64,000 nucleotides of DNA from Girardinichthys multiradiatus (taxonomy: Eukaryota > Chordata > Actinopteri > Cyprinodontiformes > Goodeidae). A program made the translations under genes and the position numbers. Below are positions 10,210 to 22,385 of the stretch, piece by piece. The notes below the pieces were generated by a model that saw only the letters and a program-made list of their open reading frames with translations, was not told the origin of the DNA and searched no databases. Position 1 is the first letter of the stretch; each line of letters starts with the position of its first letter. The stretch covers positions 26,429,958 to 26,493,957 of the forward strand of contig NC_061805.1 in the NCBI RefSeq assembly GCF_021462225.1. The letters run 5' to 3'.

Positions 10210-11946
10210 ATGGAGCTTTCTAATATTAAGACCTCCGTTGCAGTCATTTATGATGGGTTCTTCCAAAATGCAGGTGAGTCTTGCTCACAAACTGGCACTT
10301 CCTGTCCTGTTTCAGCATAAACAAATTCTCAGTGTGCCCATTTTTATGTAAACCTTTCTAATCTCTCAAACGTGTTGCAGATTCGCGGACAGAAAACTGG
10401 CTGCTCATGTCGTCTCCTCTCACCCAAACAATCATCATCCTAGCTTACATCTACTTCGTCACGTCGCTGGGGCCTCGGTTGATGGAGAACCGGAAAGCCT
10501 TCGACCTGAAGGGAGTTCTTATTGTCTACAACTTCGCTGTGGTGGCTCTCTCGGTCTACATGTGCTATGAGGTGTGTTGAGGCTTTTGTTTCTCTTCACA
10601 TGGTGTGACGCTAACTTGGAACTGTGACTAAAATTGCTAATGGGTCTTGGAATGTCCTATCAGCATAGTACTGGTCTGAAAGATGAGTGAACACCAGTAT
10701 TTCCTCATCTCTGGCGTAAGACTCATTTTTAGGAAGTCAGTTTTGGCTGTCATTGTGATAAGGTGGTGTTTCATTTTGTTTTCTGTTTTATTGTAAATGC
10801 TGTTCCATAATTTTTCAATACTTTGATACTTTTTTTTTTTTAATGCTAAAGGGTTTTTTATAAAATTGTGTTGAATAATGCTTAAACTAATACCAAACAC
10901 AAGTTGTAAATATTTTTCGGCTCATGACTTGCTGTTTGCTCCTTTCAGTTTGTGATGTCAGGATGGGGAACCGGGTATTCATTTCACTGCGACCTTGTCG
11001 ACTACTCGGACAAACCACAGGCTATGAGGGTAAGGTCACTTTTTTAGACTAACTGCTTTTAACACTTTGTTTCTAAACTGGAATAAGTGCTTAAAATTGA
11101 AATTTTGTCCTCTAGATGGCAGCGACGTGCTGGCTTTTCTACTTCTCAAAGTTTATCGAGATGCTCGACACGGTAAATGAGACAACCTTTCATTTCCTAG
11201 CAATATTGATGTCCTTTCCTTTTGCAATTGTTAAAATAAACTGTGCTCTTCAGATCTTCTTTGTGCTGAGGAAGAAGAACAGCCAGGTGACGTTTCTTCA
11301 TGTCTACCATCACTCCATTATGCCCTTCACCTGGTGGTTTGGGGTTCGTTTTTCTCCAGGTAAAGTTTTATTGTCCTAAGATGTCAAAGCAAGAGTATTT
11401 GTCATCTTACCTGAATTCTTTTGTGATATTGTGATACTAATCCAGATGCACTCCTTGTTTTAGGTGGAATGGGAACTTTTCACGCCCTTCTTAACTGTGT
11501 CGTCCATGTTATCATGTATACCTACTACGGGCTGACTGCCATGGGCCCCAACTACCAGAAGTACCTGTGGTGGAAAAAGTACCTCACTACCATTCAGCTG
11601 GTGTGTTTTTACGCTGTCCAACACTTGTTTAAAGATTTCTTTTAGTTCTTTTAACCAATCTGTTTATATCAACCTTTTTTTCTTTGCTTTTCCTCAGATC
11701 CAGTTTGTCATGGTTACCACCCACATCTCCCAGTATTTCTTCATCAAGGACTGCCCATACCAGTTCCCCATCTTTATCTACATCATCGGCCTGTACGGCC
11801 TGATTTTCCTGTTCCTTTTCCTCAACTTCTGGTACCACGCTTACACCAAGGGGAAGAGGCTGCCTAAGGTGCTGCAGGCTCAGACATGGGCGCACCACAC
11901 TAATGGAGTCATGAACGGAAATGTAGACCATGACAAATATCAGTGA
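10210..11946 (+). CDS. elovl7, very-long-chain fatty acid elongase 7 (complete, 7 coding exons)
   Basis: Coding exons are 10210-10273, 10381-10571, 10949-11029, 11116-11172, 11254-11359, 11464-11600 and 11698-11946, all with GT/AG sites and compatible phases. They sum to 885 bases, 294 aa (human ELOVL7 281 aa). The start MELSNIKTS follows the acceptor at 10183. ELOVL enzymes are multi-pass ER proteins that condense malonyl-CoA with long-chain acyl-CoA, the rate-limiting step of elongation. ELOVL7 prefers saturated and monounsaturated C16-C20 chains. Family motifs are intact: KFIEMLDT (124-131), the histidine box HVYHH (147-151), [12 protein letters not shown] (177-188) and TTIQLIQ (208-214). 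NWLLMSSP near the N-terminus and [10 protein letters not shown] are ELOVL7-like. The C-terminus (ending DHDKYQ) has no classical dilysine signal and differs from the human tail. Teleosts can carry a and b paralogues; I cannot say which this is. Confidence 0.95.
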
Positions 11947-13115
11947 CGCATGTTTCTGGTGGTTTCAGGGGTTGACTTCATTCGAACAAGCGACCCACTG
12001 TGGTGCTGTGAGATTCAACCCAAACAGTTTTTTTGGACTATTTATTTTGCCTGCGTTTCTGTTTTTTGCTGTTAAAGACAATCTTTAAATTGTTGCCAGA
12101 GGTTACCTTTATCTAGATTACTGAAAGGCTAAAAGCTTTTATTTGGCTTCTGTTTATACTGAATGTGACGTTTTGCTACAGAGACTTTAAATAATTGTCC
12201 CCCTTTCTCTTTTTTTTTTGTTTTGTTTTTTTTTTGCTGTTGTTGCAAGTCTCAAACATGCACAACAGGCCATAGAGCCGCAGAAGGTCAGGCTGAAGGA
12301 CTCCTGGCTGTACAGTTCAGTTGGAGTTTAAAACTTCATTCCTAAATACATTTTTTTTGTCTGTTCCTTTTCAAATTTCCATTAACGTTTTTTAAAGTTG
12401 CGCACAGAGATGTTGGTTGTTTAGTTCACTTGATCTGACAATGTCAGTATCCTACACTGATTACTTTTGAAAATGCACGTATGGTCACTTCTCTACAGCA
12501 GCTGCCGATGGTGCAGACATGCAGTGAAAAGCCCAGTCTGATCACAGGGGCATCGGTTTTCATTACTGTCTCAGTTCTAATATGAAGCAATGTTGCAAAT
12601 CCCCAGTGTAAACCCGATGGACTGCTGTGGTTCTTGTAGGATCCAGAATAGACCTTAAAACTGCAGCTGAAGTCTTTACCGAAGCATATTGCACAATAAC
12701 ACATTTGCACAAGTGTAGATTTTTAGGCATCTCTGTTTAAAAGGAGGAACGATTGTGCTTTGCTACTTTTGAGCAGTGTGCTAATGAGGTTTTCAGATAT
12801 CTGGAGTTTACGCCTTTGGCTATGTTAGTTTTATATCTGATCTTAAAATTTTGAACCTGAATGTTACTCTGTGGTCCTGTGGTGACTGAGGACTCGGAAT
12901 TGAGCTTTGTGTGGAAGAAGTTCCACCTTTTAATGAAGCACAAACCCATCCCAAAAGGTTTACAGATAAGCGAATGGTTTTTTTTTGTTTTTTTTTTTGT
13001 CCTTTTTGCAGCTTGTCAGACCTGTTTGTACCTTTTGAACAATACTGTAAAGAAACTTGTTTATATTGTATTTTATATGTATTTATATAAAATAAACGAT
13101 GATTGTACCTTGAAA
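11947..13115 (+). other. elovl7 3'UTR with poly(A) signal
   Basis: About 1.15 kb of non-coding, T-rich sequence follows the stop. AATAAA at 13091-13096 lies about 20 bases before the likely cleavage point, and T/GT-rich DNA follows. A Tc1-like relic begins at about 13147, immediately downstream. Confidence 0.75.
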
Positions 13116-13146
13116 CTGTCTTTGCGTTCATATATTCTGTTGCATA

Positions 13147-15260
13147 AAGTGCCTTGCAAAAGTGTTCTCACCCTTTAAACTTGAATTTTATTTAATTTGT
13201 GGCCACAAACTTGCATTTCAGTTTTCTAGAGCTCTCTCAAACTGGTGTATAACAAAGAAGCATAACAGCCCTGATGAATTTATTTATTTATTTATTTTTT
13301 GTTTGTTTTAAATCTATCAGAAACATGACTTCTCTTTTCCAGTGAGCCTTAATTGCATGGGAGGAATAACTCGAATAGATTTTCAAAATAAGAATATTAA
13401 TACTTTACAATCTATTAGATGACTGTTTTTGTTTTTTTGTGTGGAACCAATTATTAATCCCTCAAATGGCCTCTTGTTCTGGAAAGGTAAATGCATGGTT
13501 TTTGTGTAATTAAGTTTCTCTAAATACTTACTGATGTCTGAGAAACATTTGGAAGAATTTATGAGAGGGAACAGAGGAAGTCCTGGAGGTTGGGTGCCAG
13601 AAAACAGCCTTATCATAGGATTTGATGGAGAGCATCTCCAGCTGGGTCAGACAGTTTATTTCCCCAGAACCAGATGGAGCTTCTGCTCCAGGTTGCATCA
13701 GGTCTCTGGGCCATGTTTCTTTATAGGCCAGAAAAGGATCTTCAGCAGTGGCTCACACAGTTGCTGTCTGGCTAGAAAGTTCACTCTGAGACTGGAAGGC
13801 TACTAGATGTTTGGCTGTTCCTCTCCTGGAATAGAAAACTGAATTGTAAACATTTAGTAAAACTATCTACCTGATAATGACTCGATTTAGCACACTTCTT
13901 TGATTCAGCATCTCTTGGCTGCTCACCATTGTGTCTGTTTCTCTGACAATGTGTGTGTGTGTATATAGATATATATCTATTTATATACATATACTGTCTA
14001 AGAATGTCATGATCAGTATATTTAAGATCTGTTGCACTGTTAATGGTCATTGGATTTTTCAGAATCTGTGGAGCACAGTCTGTACTTAAAAGATGATTTT
14101 GTTTAATGTAATATGAATGTATTTTTACCATTCTTGATCAAAATATTGAAATGTTTACATCGTGTTAGAGTAGCTAAGTTCAAGGTGAGTTTTTGTGTTT
14201 TTCTCAACACTGCAATTTGTATTATGATCCCTTTACTTTGAAACCCCTGAATGAAAACCCAGTACAACCGTGTAAATCCAGCAGTTCTGTGAAGGATTTT
14301 AAGGTTTTAAAGAAAATCAGTGAACAAACACCATCACAAAGACCAAAAAACCCAACAGAGAAGTCAGGGATAAAGTTGTGGAGAATCTTAAAGCAGGGTT
14401 GGGCTATGAAACACTGTCCCAAGCTTTAAACATCTCAATCAGCAGTGTTCAAATAACTAAAGATTGAGAGAGTATGGTAAAATGGCAAACTGACCAAAAA
14501 AATGACTGTCCACCAAATCCGAATAGGACAAGGAGAGCATTAATCAGAAAAGCAGTCATGCGGTTTGTTGTAACTCTGGGGTAGCTGCAAAGATCCACAG
14601 CTCAGGTGGGAGAATCTGGTCTTTATGGAAGAGTGGCAAAAAATGCAATTGTTGAGGGGAAGGCAGAAATGCTTTATAAAGGTTGGCCAAGCCATTTAAG
14701 GGATACAACGAACACATGGAGAACTTGTTCTGGTCAGATTAGACCAAAGCTGAACCTTCTGGCCTACATGGTAAAGATTATGTATGTCAGAAAACTTGGA
14801 CCCTAAAAACAAAATTGTCAAGATGAAACATAGTGGTGGCAGCATCATGTTGTGGAGATGCTGTTCTCCAGCTGCTATAGGTAAGCTGATCAGAGTTGAT
14901 GGGGACATGGGTGGAGCTAGATTCTGGGCAATCCTAGAAGAAAACCTGTTAGAAACTTCCTAAAGACTTGAGACTGCAGCATCCATGTGTTAGAATGGCC
15001 CAGTCAAAGTTCAGACCTAAATTCTATTGAAAACCCCAAAACACTTACCGCTGTAAATTGCAGTGAAAGGTGGTTCTACAAAATACTGACAGAGGAAGTC
15101 TGTGCCACATTTTGAAGATTTGTATTTATAAAAATGTCTTTTAAACCATCTATCACTTTCTTTCTGCTTCACAATTATGCATTTAGTCATGAAAAATCTC
15201 CATGACATTGCAGCATGTGGTAGTATTCTGCCAAAATCTTAAAAAGTTAAAGAGATAAAT
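13147..15260 (+). mobile_element. Tc1-like transposon relic, interior disrupted
   Basis: The left terminal repeat, AGTGCCTTGCAAAAGTGTTC, lies at about 13149. Transposase-derived sequence is recognisable on the + strand from about 14290 to 15110: a helix-turn-helix region, TGGTCAGATTAGACCAAAGC (SDxTK, first Asp region) near 14730, GTGGTGGCAGCATCATGTTGTGG near 14835, and TAATTCTATTGAAAACCC-type DNA (NSIENP) near 15020. The segment that should hold the second catalytic Asp (FQQDNDPKH) is missing between about 14965 and 14975. Stops abound. The stretch 13200-14180 is unlike Tc1 and may be a further insertion. Confidence 0.7.
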
Positions 15261-16780
15261 AATTTTTCAAAGCAGTTGCTGGCCTCATGTTCTCACTGTA
15301 ATGAATCCTTGTTACCAGTAGGGGGTGTTGTCACACTTAACTTGGTTTGATTCAATGAGGAACGTCTGTCAAATTACCTTTCACAACTATAGCTAAAATG
15401 AGCAAAAGGACTTCTGCTACAGCTTAGACCCACAGTCTTGAAAAAAACTCTCTGCAATCCCATGTATTTAGCTATATCTGTAAGATAATATATTTTCAAA
15501 TTAATTTTAATGCTTGAATGGTTTTCTTAGCACCAATAACTGCAATTCCTGCTAAATGGGGTTTCTGGACTTCAAATGCAGTTTTTCATCTAAATTTGAC
15601 ACTGGCAATAACATTTTAAACTTGTTTCCTGTCAAATTTATACATTAACCTAAAGCTGCACAAGAATCAGACTTGTCTATACAGGTCTGTTTTCTTTGTT
15701 GTAGTCAAAGCCCACTGGTGCAGATACTGATTTTAAAGATTTTAAAGACGTTTACAGATGATAAAATGTGAATATATATCTCATCAAGTTAAAATTTGAA
15801 AGACGGTCAAATCCTTTCATGCATGGTGTCCTATTACTCCCGCAGAGCAACACAAAGACATGTACTTTAGGATTGAGCTTCCATTGATGCATAAAGAAAC
15901 CTCAGGCTAACAGAAGATTCACTCGTTGTTCATGTAAAATGAGTAAAAACATGGAATATAAGTGCAGAAGTAAAAGGTTTCAAACAGATGGAGGAAAACA
16001 GACAGAAGGACAAGGGCATGGATGATCGTTCTATAAAATGATGAATTTCAACAGCGCTCCTCTGTCTTCGAGCGACCCTCACAGCTCCTTTCCTGGTGAG
16101 GAGAAGAGAACTGGGTCATGATCAGAGTGAATGTGTAAAATGGCAAACAAAAAAGGCACACCTTCCTTTCTCTCTTCCTACCACCTCAAAAGGTCATTAT
16201 AATTTCTCAATTAACGATTTGCCTATTTTTCCTTTCACTTGCAACAGATATAAATGGTATTGGATCATTTCAGTGCTTTCACAACACAGATCCTTGAACG
16301 ATTACAGGACTAGCTACCACATAAGTGCCACTAGCTCTAATTGTATTTGTTCAGTGACATTTTTCTCTTCTCTAATTGTCAGAGTTTTTAAGTTAATTGC
16401 TTAATGAGGAGCTGTAGCCAGATGAGCTGTCACTTTCTTTGGAAATTAGTCTTGCAGAAGGCTAAAAATAATAAAAGAGTCTTGATGGGCCATTAAGTTT
16501 AATATTTTGGTTAGATTGATGATGAAAAGTAAATAAAATCTTAGTATTTATTTAGTAGTGTTGGAGAGTCAGTAACTAATTACTGATGAGTTTTAGGGGG
16601 GTTTTCTGAAGCAGTCTGTTAAGCTTAAGCTAGAGGGAATATTTTTCCCTTTTATTTTACCCCAGGACTGGTTTATTTAGTACTAATACAGTACGCATTT
16701 GATAATTCACTGGATTTACAGTTTATTTATTAAGGATTTATATCCCTTTTTCACATTCTTTAACAACCTCTGATTTGAAC
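15261..16780. other. intergenic, nothing recognised
   Basis: AT-rich unique-looking sequence. I see no exon, RNA gene or repeat edge that I can support. Confidence 0.5.
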
Positions 16781-18130
16781 GTGTTTTATTGTGACTTTAA
16801 ATCACAACACAAATTAGTGAGTAGTTATGAGAAGGAAGGAAAACTGATTGGTGGTTTTCAAAATTATTTACAGATAAAATTCTGAGAAGTGTGACATGCA
16901 TTTATATTCAGCAGCCCAGAGTCAATACTTCATAGAACCAACTTTTGCTGCAGGTTACAGCTGCAAGTCTGTCAGAGTATGTTTTTACCAGCTTTGCATA
17001 TCTGAAGGCTGACATTTTGCCTGCTCTTCTTGACAAAGCTCTGTCAGATTCAATGGAGAACAATTGAGAATCTCGCCACAGATTCTCAATTGGTTTAGGT
17101 CCGGATTTTGACTGGATCATTCTGACAAAGGGGTGTGCTTTGATCTAAATCCTTTCCATTGTAGCTCTGGCTGCAAGTTTAATGATATTGTCCTGCTGGA
17201 AAGTAAACCTCTGCCCCACTTTCAAGTCTTATGCATTTTTTCCCAGGTTTTTTCAAGGTTCACTTGTTATTTAGCTTAATCCATTTCCCCATCAATTTGG
17301 ACTCACTGATCTGTCCTTGCGAAAGAAAAGCATCTTCACAACATAACATGCCACCACCACGTTTCATTAAGCTAGAATAGTAGAAATATTCTCTAAGTCT
17401 CATCTGACAGGAACGCCTTTTTTCACATGTTTGCTGAGCCCCATAAGTGCCTTGTGGCAAACTCAAAATTGGACTTCTTGTGGCTTACTTGCAACAATGG
17501 TTTTGTTCTTGCTGCACTTCCATAAAGTCCAGATTTATATTATGCTTACTTGACAGTTGATTTGTTAACATATTCTCCTACCTGAGGTATGGATCTCTGA
17601 AGCTCCTCCATAGTGACCATGCATGGGTATATTTGTTGCTTCTCTGATGGATGCTTTCATTGCCCGGCCTGTGAGTTCAGGCGAACGCCCTTTTATGTCG
17701 TAGATTTGCAGTTGCAACACTCACACAACATTTTCCCTGACCTGTCTGCTGTGGTCCTTGTTCATCATGGTACAGTTTGTTCTGTAATGATCTCTAACAA
17801 ACCTGTGAGGCCTTAAAAGAACTAGATTTATACTGAGATTAAATTATACAAATGTGGACTCCATTTACTAATAAGATAATTTCTGAAGGCAATTGGCTAT
17901 GTTGAATTTAACTTAGGGGTATCATAGTAAAGGGGGCTGTGTACAAATGAATGTCACAAATCAAAATTTGGAAACTTTTTTAAGAACCCATGTATCTCTT
18001 TCCCTTCAATGGTACAATTTTATGGTAAAATGTGTTGATCTGTCACATACAATCCTAATGAAAAACAGATGTTCAGTCACCTTCAATATGTTCTGTGCAT
18101 TTTATGGCAAATGGTTTTCTAAATACAACA
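16780..18130 (-). mobile_element. Tc1-like transposon relic
   Basis: Reverse-complemented Tc1 transposase DNA in broken frames: GAGTCAATACTTCATAGAACCA near 16920 (C-terminal end), TTTAGGTCCGGATTTTGACTGG near 17093 (SPDLNP region), TGCCACCACCACGTTTCAT near 17350, and the N-terminal part to about 17800. Subterminal blocks seen at the left (near 16800) and right (TTGATCTGTCACATACAATCC near 18035) mark the element limits approximately. Several stops; dead copy. Confidence 0.75.
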
Positions 18131-19880
18131 CATGATGGATTTCTCCTAATCTGTCCTGTGATAAGCACAATGTAAAGATTTTAAAAAGAAGAGTCATCGC
18201 TCAGAGAAGGAAGGTGATTGCAGATAAGAGAAACGAAGAAAAGCAGAGGGTAATTGCTGCCTTCGTGGACTCTGTAATTTACCAGATCACGATTCTTTTG
18301 AGGCATTACCACCCTCATGAGCCAAGTTCCTTTCTTGCTTCTTCTGTCATTTAGAACAAATTGTGACCACTTTTTTTGGAAAGAGTGCCTTCTGACCCTC
18401 TATCTTTACTGAGGGATTGACAGCACCCTGAAAAAAAAAAAGTCCAGGAGAATAATAAACAATGAAAAGTACTGACTATGTGGGAGAGAACATTGGCTGT
18501 TGGAGGGGGAGACAGGACTACGAAGAGTAAAAGGATAAACAACAAAAAAGCAGGTCAAACTCTGGCTCTTACTAAAGCTCCAGTGACATGAGACGTTTGT
18601 GTGCAATGGCTGAACAGAGACATAGAAACATGGATGTGACAGTAATTGCTGGTATTTGTAGATAATCATAGGTTCCAGCTGGTTAACTAATGGTAAGCTA
18701 ACCTTTTTTAGTGTATCTTTCTTGTAAAAACACTTTTAAATGTAGTTTGTCTTATTAGAGTTAGATGATAGATATAATCTGTTGTGGGGGAGTGGAGTGC
18801 TGCCAGTACCGCTTGCACCACTCTAACAGTGTCTGCTTTCTTTTATAATGCCTCCAAATTGGAGATGTTGCAGCCTGTAGCTGATGTGATTAGAGCTGGA
18901 TATGCTTGGTACAAAGGGACCGAACTTTTAATTTTTATTTCAACATTGTGCAAATGTTTTTGTGCTTTAATGTAAGCCACCCTTCAGAAATTACCTACAA
19001 GGGTGATGTTAGACCCCAGCGTTGCTTTGCGCAATGTTCTTTTTGATTTGTCTAAACTTTCCGAACAGCTTGGGTTCAGCAGGCTTGCAAGCATTAACTG
19101 TTCACCTCCACCTTTACATTGTTAGATGCAGTAATTGTATGTGTTTGTTCCTCTGGGCAGGATTTTCCAGAACACTGTGTCCTCTCACCTCACATCATGA
19201 AGAACACCTCTCTCCTTTCCTCCGAAGTGGTTGCTGTCAACAGCTTCTGCAGGCTCTCTGCGTGCAGAGCAGTGGAACAAACATGATGTATTCTGGACCA
19301 ATGAATGAAGTCTGCTTCTGTATGTACTCAGCAGCCATGTATTATGAGTCCCTTAGGAGACTTACTGATCAGTGTTGAAGTTCAGCAAGGCTTCAGTTGA
19401 GAGACTTCTTGTATTCTAGATTTTTCTTTGTTTCAATTAACCTTTCGTCCAATTCGAGGAATTGTCTCTCTTCTGACCTTCAAGGAAGTTGCAGCAATAT
19501 CCTCTTGCTAATTTGCTTCCATTTCTTTCTGTTTACGCATACTAGCACATTAAAGGAACAAGTATACCCTTTTTGAATATTGTAGGCCTAAAACCCCTCC
19601 CGCTCATGTGAGTTTGACAAACCTTGGGGCCAGACAGACTGGTGCAGCAGCACTCTGTTTGCTTGCTTTCCTGAACCTTCATGCCCATTTTCCTGGTCGC
19701 TCCCTGAGGGCCTACCAATTCTGCTGCCTGAATAACTGAATCGAATCAGAACTTAAAACTTTAAATAAGGATTTCAGGACTCTATTTTTATAGTAAGTTT
19801 CTTTATTATGCGAGGGGGGACTTCATTGTGAATTTTGTTTTTATCCAAATGCTCGGTCATCCAGTATTACCTCTATTCAT
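18131..19880. other. intergenic, nothing recognised
   Basis: No supported gene or repeat. Short open frames of 60-120 codons show no family resemblance. Confidence 0.5.
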
Positions 19881-19884
19881 CTGT

Positions 19885-20240
19885 CTGGTGGATGCACTGG
19901 TCTGTCTATGTTCCAACCTTCACCTATGGTTGTGAGATATGGAACCTGAGCAAAAGCATAAGATACAAATGAAGTAGAGCCACTGCTCTTCCTGGTTGAA
20001 CGGAGTGAGCTGAGGGGGTTTTAGCATATAATCAGCATGCCTCCTGTGATCCTTTTTGGAAGATTTTCCTGACATTTTCCACTAGGAGACACCAGGACAG
20101 ACCCAGAACCCGTCTGAGGGACTATATATGTCCCATCCAGCCTGGGAACACCTTGGGATCCCCCAACATGAGCTTGAGAGTGTCACTGGGAACAGGGATA
20201 TCTGTTTTTCGTTCCCAGACCTCGGATCTCTGTGACCTTA
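19885..20240 (+). mobile_element. old Rex3/RTE-type LINE 3' fragment
   Basis: Decayed equivalent of the better copy at 49.9-50.6 kb. Shared elements are CACCTATGGTTGTGAGAT, GTAGAGCCACTGCT, ACCAGGACAGACCCAGAACC, GCCTGGGAACACCTTGGGATCCCCC and CACTGGGAACAGGGA. All frames are broken. Confidence 0.65.
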
Positions 20241-21020
20241 CTTCGGTTAAACAGAAGACAATGAATGGACTGATACAGTTTAATAAAATTTCTAGTTCAA
20301 CATGGAATTTGATACAAATACCAAATTGACTACTATGAGATTTTCTCTGTTTGAGTGGATGACAGATCTAACTTAAAACTATAGCAGATATACAAGACAG
20401 CTCACAAAACTGGATGCAGCTGCCTCCAGGGGGAGCTTTCAGACAGTGTGCACTCTTCATTAGATTAAATTATTTCTGATGTTCACCATGCATATATTAT
20501 GTTCTGATTTGTTTGCTCTCTCTGCAACTTCGTTGTCGTTTGATCCAAGTTATTAATTTAAAGGAATAATAACCACCTAGTCTTTGTTATACATAGTTAT
20601 TATTTGCAACTTCATTTAAATGCGTCAGGTAAATACTGCTCCTGTTTAAGAAAAAGGGACTACATTTATAAATATAGAGGTGAAATGTGTCTGTATTGAA
20701 AAGAAAAAAAAATGTGCCTCTTGTACCTAAGAGGCAAAATCAAACTTGTCTGACTTTGCATTCATCAGTGAAGGCTTTCATAACTAAATAAATATGACAC
20801 AGCCTGTTTCAGCATTACACAATTAGAACACTACTTTTAATGGCTCAACAGGACAGGCTGAACCTGTCAATGTATTGTCGAAAACATCAGTTTGTAGTGC
20901 ATTTCAGGAAGCAAAGTTTTCACTGCGGGTTGCTGAAGCAATACTTCATCTCTGGAACCTGCAAGGATCTGTGATACGAGAAATTGCATGCCAAACTAGA
21001 TTCAAAGTTTATCTATATTT
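20241..21020. other. intergenic, nothing recognised
   Basis: AT-rich; no supported feature. Confidence 0.5.
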
Positions 21021-21029
21021 ATGGCATGA

Positions 21030-21690
21030 GTTATTAAAACAAAGGAGATGATTGTAGATTTTAAGAGAAAGAGGAATAAGTCAAAAACTATTTCCATCAT
21101 GGGAGAAGAAGTGGAGGTGGTGGAGGAGTATAAATACCTCGGTGTTCACCTGGACAACAGACTAGAGTGGAGATGCAACTGTGAAGCCGTCTACAAGAAG
21201 GGACAGAGCAGACTGTACTTCTTGAGGAAGCTTAGGTTCTTTGGTGTTTGCAGCAAGATGCTGCATATCTTCTATAAGTCTGTTGTGGAAAGTGTGATCT
21301 CTTTTACCATCATCTGCTGGGGAAGCAGCATCAGAGCCAGGGACTTAAAAACCTCAACAAGCTGATAAAGAAGGCTGGCTCTGTTCTGGGGACTCCTCTG
21401 GAACCTCTGGAGATCATTGTACAAAGGATTCTTCATAAAATGAAGAACATTATGGAGAACCCTGAGCATCCTCTTCATGAGACTGTCCTACAACAACAGA
21501 GTGTCTTCAGTCAGAGGCTTCTTCAGATCTGCTGTAAGACGGAGTGCTACAGGAGATCCTTCCTGCCCACAGCCATCAGCATCTACAACGGCTCTTTGAG
21601 GAAACCTTCATAATATGAGCTACAACAACATTTAATTTCCCTTTGGGATTAATAAAGTATTTTTGAATTGAATTGAATTTGAATTTCCTT
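21030..21690 (+). mobile_element. LINE 3' end with reverse-transcriptase C-terminus
   Basis: An open stretch (21048-21365) encodes EEYKYLGVHLDNRLEW, LYFLRKLRFFGV and FYKSVVESVISFTIICWG, the region downstream of the catalytic core in non-LTR reverse transcriptases. The coding region then continues in shifted frames to about 21610. It ends with TTTGGGATTAATAAAGTA and a short TTGAA/TGAATT tandem tail (21660-21685). 5'-truncated and frameshifted. I place it in the broad CR1/L2/Rex1 or I-like assemblage without a firm family. Confidence 0.8.
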
Positions 21691-22062
21691 GTGATGAAAG
21701 ACAGAATTGGAAATCTTGAGAGGATTCAATTAGCTGTCTTTCTATCTATCATTTAGTTTCCAGAAGTAATCCCCTATTATCACTTCGTTAATATAATCCC
21801 ATATTTTCATTTTGTCTAATACAGACAGCTAGTAAAGCAGGGATTTGTCACCCCTAATATTAAGAAGGAGAACAGCTTTTAAACCTAAACCAGTGTAAGC
21901 AGATTTGAAAACCCTCTCTCTAAAAAGAAACCCGACAGTGTTTTCTCCTTTTCTCCCCTTGTCTTATTTTCTAATGTTTTCAGAAAGGCTTTATTCTTTA
22001 ACCTGTAAATGTTGCAGCTGTTCGTCTCAATTTTGATGGGTTTGTCCACCACAATGTGAACT

Positions 22063-22086
22063 CCCAGCAGCAGCAGCAGCAGCAGG
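22063..22086. repeat. short (CAG)n repeat
   Basis: About seven CAG units followed by GGA/GAA-rich sequence. This repeat creates the leucine run of a spurious minus-strand open frame. Confidence 0.8.
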
Positions 22087-22129
22087 GACAGGAGGAGGAG
22101 GAAGAGGAAAGAAGCTGGAGCACGAGAGG

Positions 22130-22190
22130 CGCATGATTGGCCAAGAAGAGGAAAACAATATAACCTTATAGGCTGCGAACCTGGCAGCTG
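22130..22190 (+). promoter_or_regulatory. candidate promoter (ATTGG and TATA-like)
   Basis: An inverted CCAAT box (GATTGGCCAAG, about 22135-22145) lies about 15 bases before AATATAACC (TATA-like, about 22158). The local GC content rises and a 5'UTR-like segment ending in a strong donor follows. No gene can be attached to it within the window. Confidence 0.4.
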
Positions 22191-22385
22191 TGAGCAAAGT
22201 TCCCTCCTTATTTTAGAGAGCATCAGTGAGCAGCAGAGAGGGACTTGCTGTGTATGAGATGCACACCAGACACTTTTGTTTGTTTGGTGATCTTTAATTT
22301 GGACTCTCAGAAACACACAGGGGGATACTTGAAAAGAGCTGAAGGTGGATGAATATTTTCCCTGGATATTTCTGAAGCACCTAAG
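22190..22385 (+). other. candidate 5' non-coding exon of an unidentified gene
   Basis: About 195 bases end at an excellent donor, CACCTAAG|GTGAGT (22385/22386). Small upstream reading frames close before the donor, so it would be 5'UTR. No matching coding exon is recognised down to 64 kb, so the partner exons would lie beyond the window or be unrecognised. In human, the gene order on this strand after ERCC8-ELOVL7 is DEPDC1B, then PDE4D, the latter with very long 5' introns. Either could be the owner, but that is conjecture. Confidence 0.4.

Noticed and set aside
11629..11931. 100-codon minus-strand open frame
   Set aside because: Antisense shadow of the last elovl7 coding exon.
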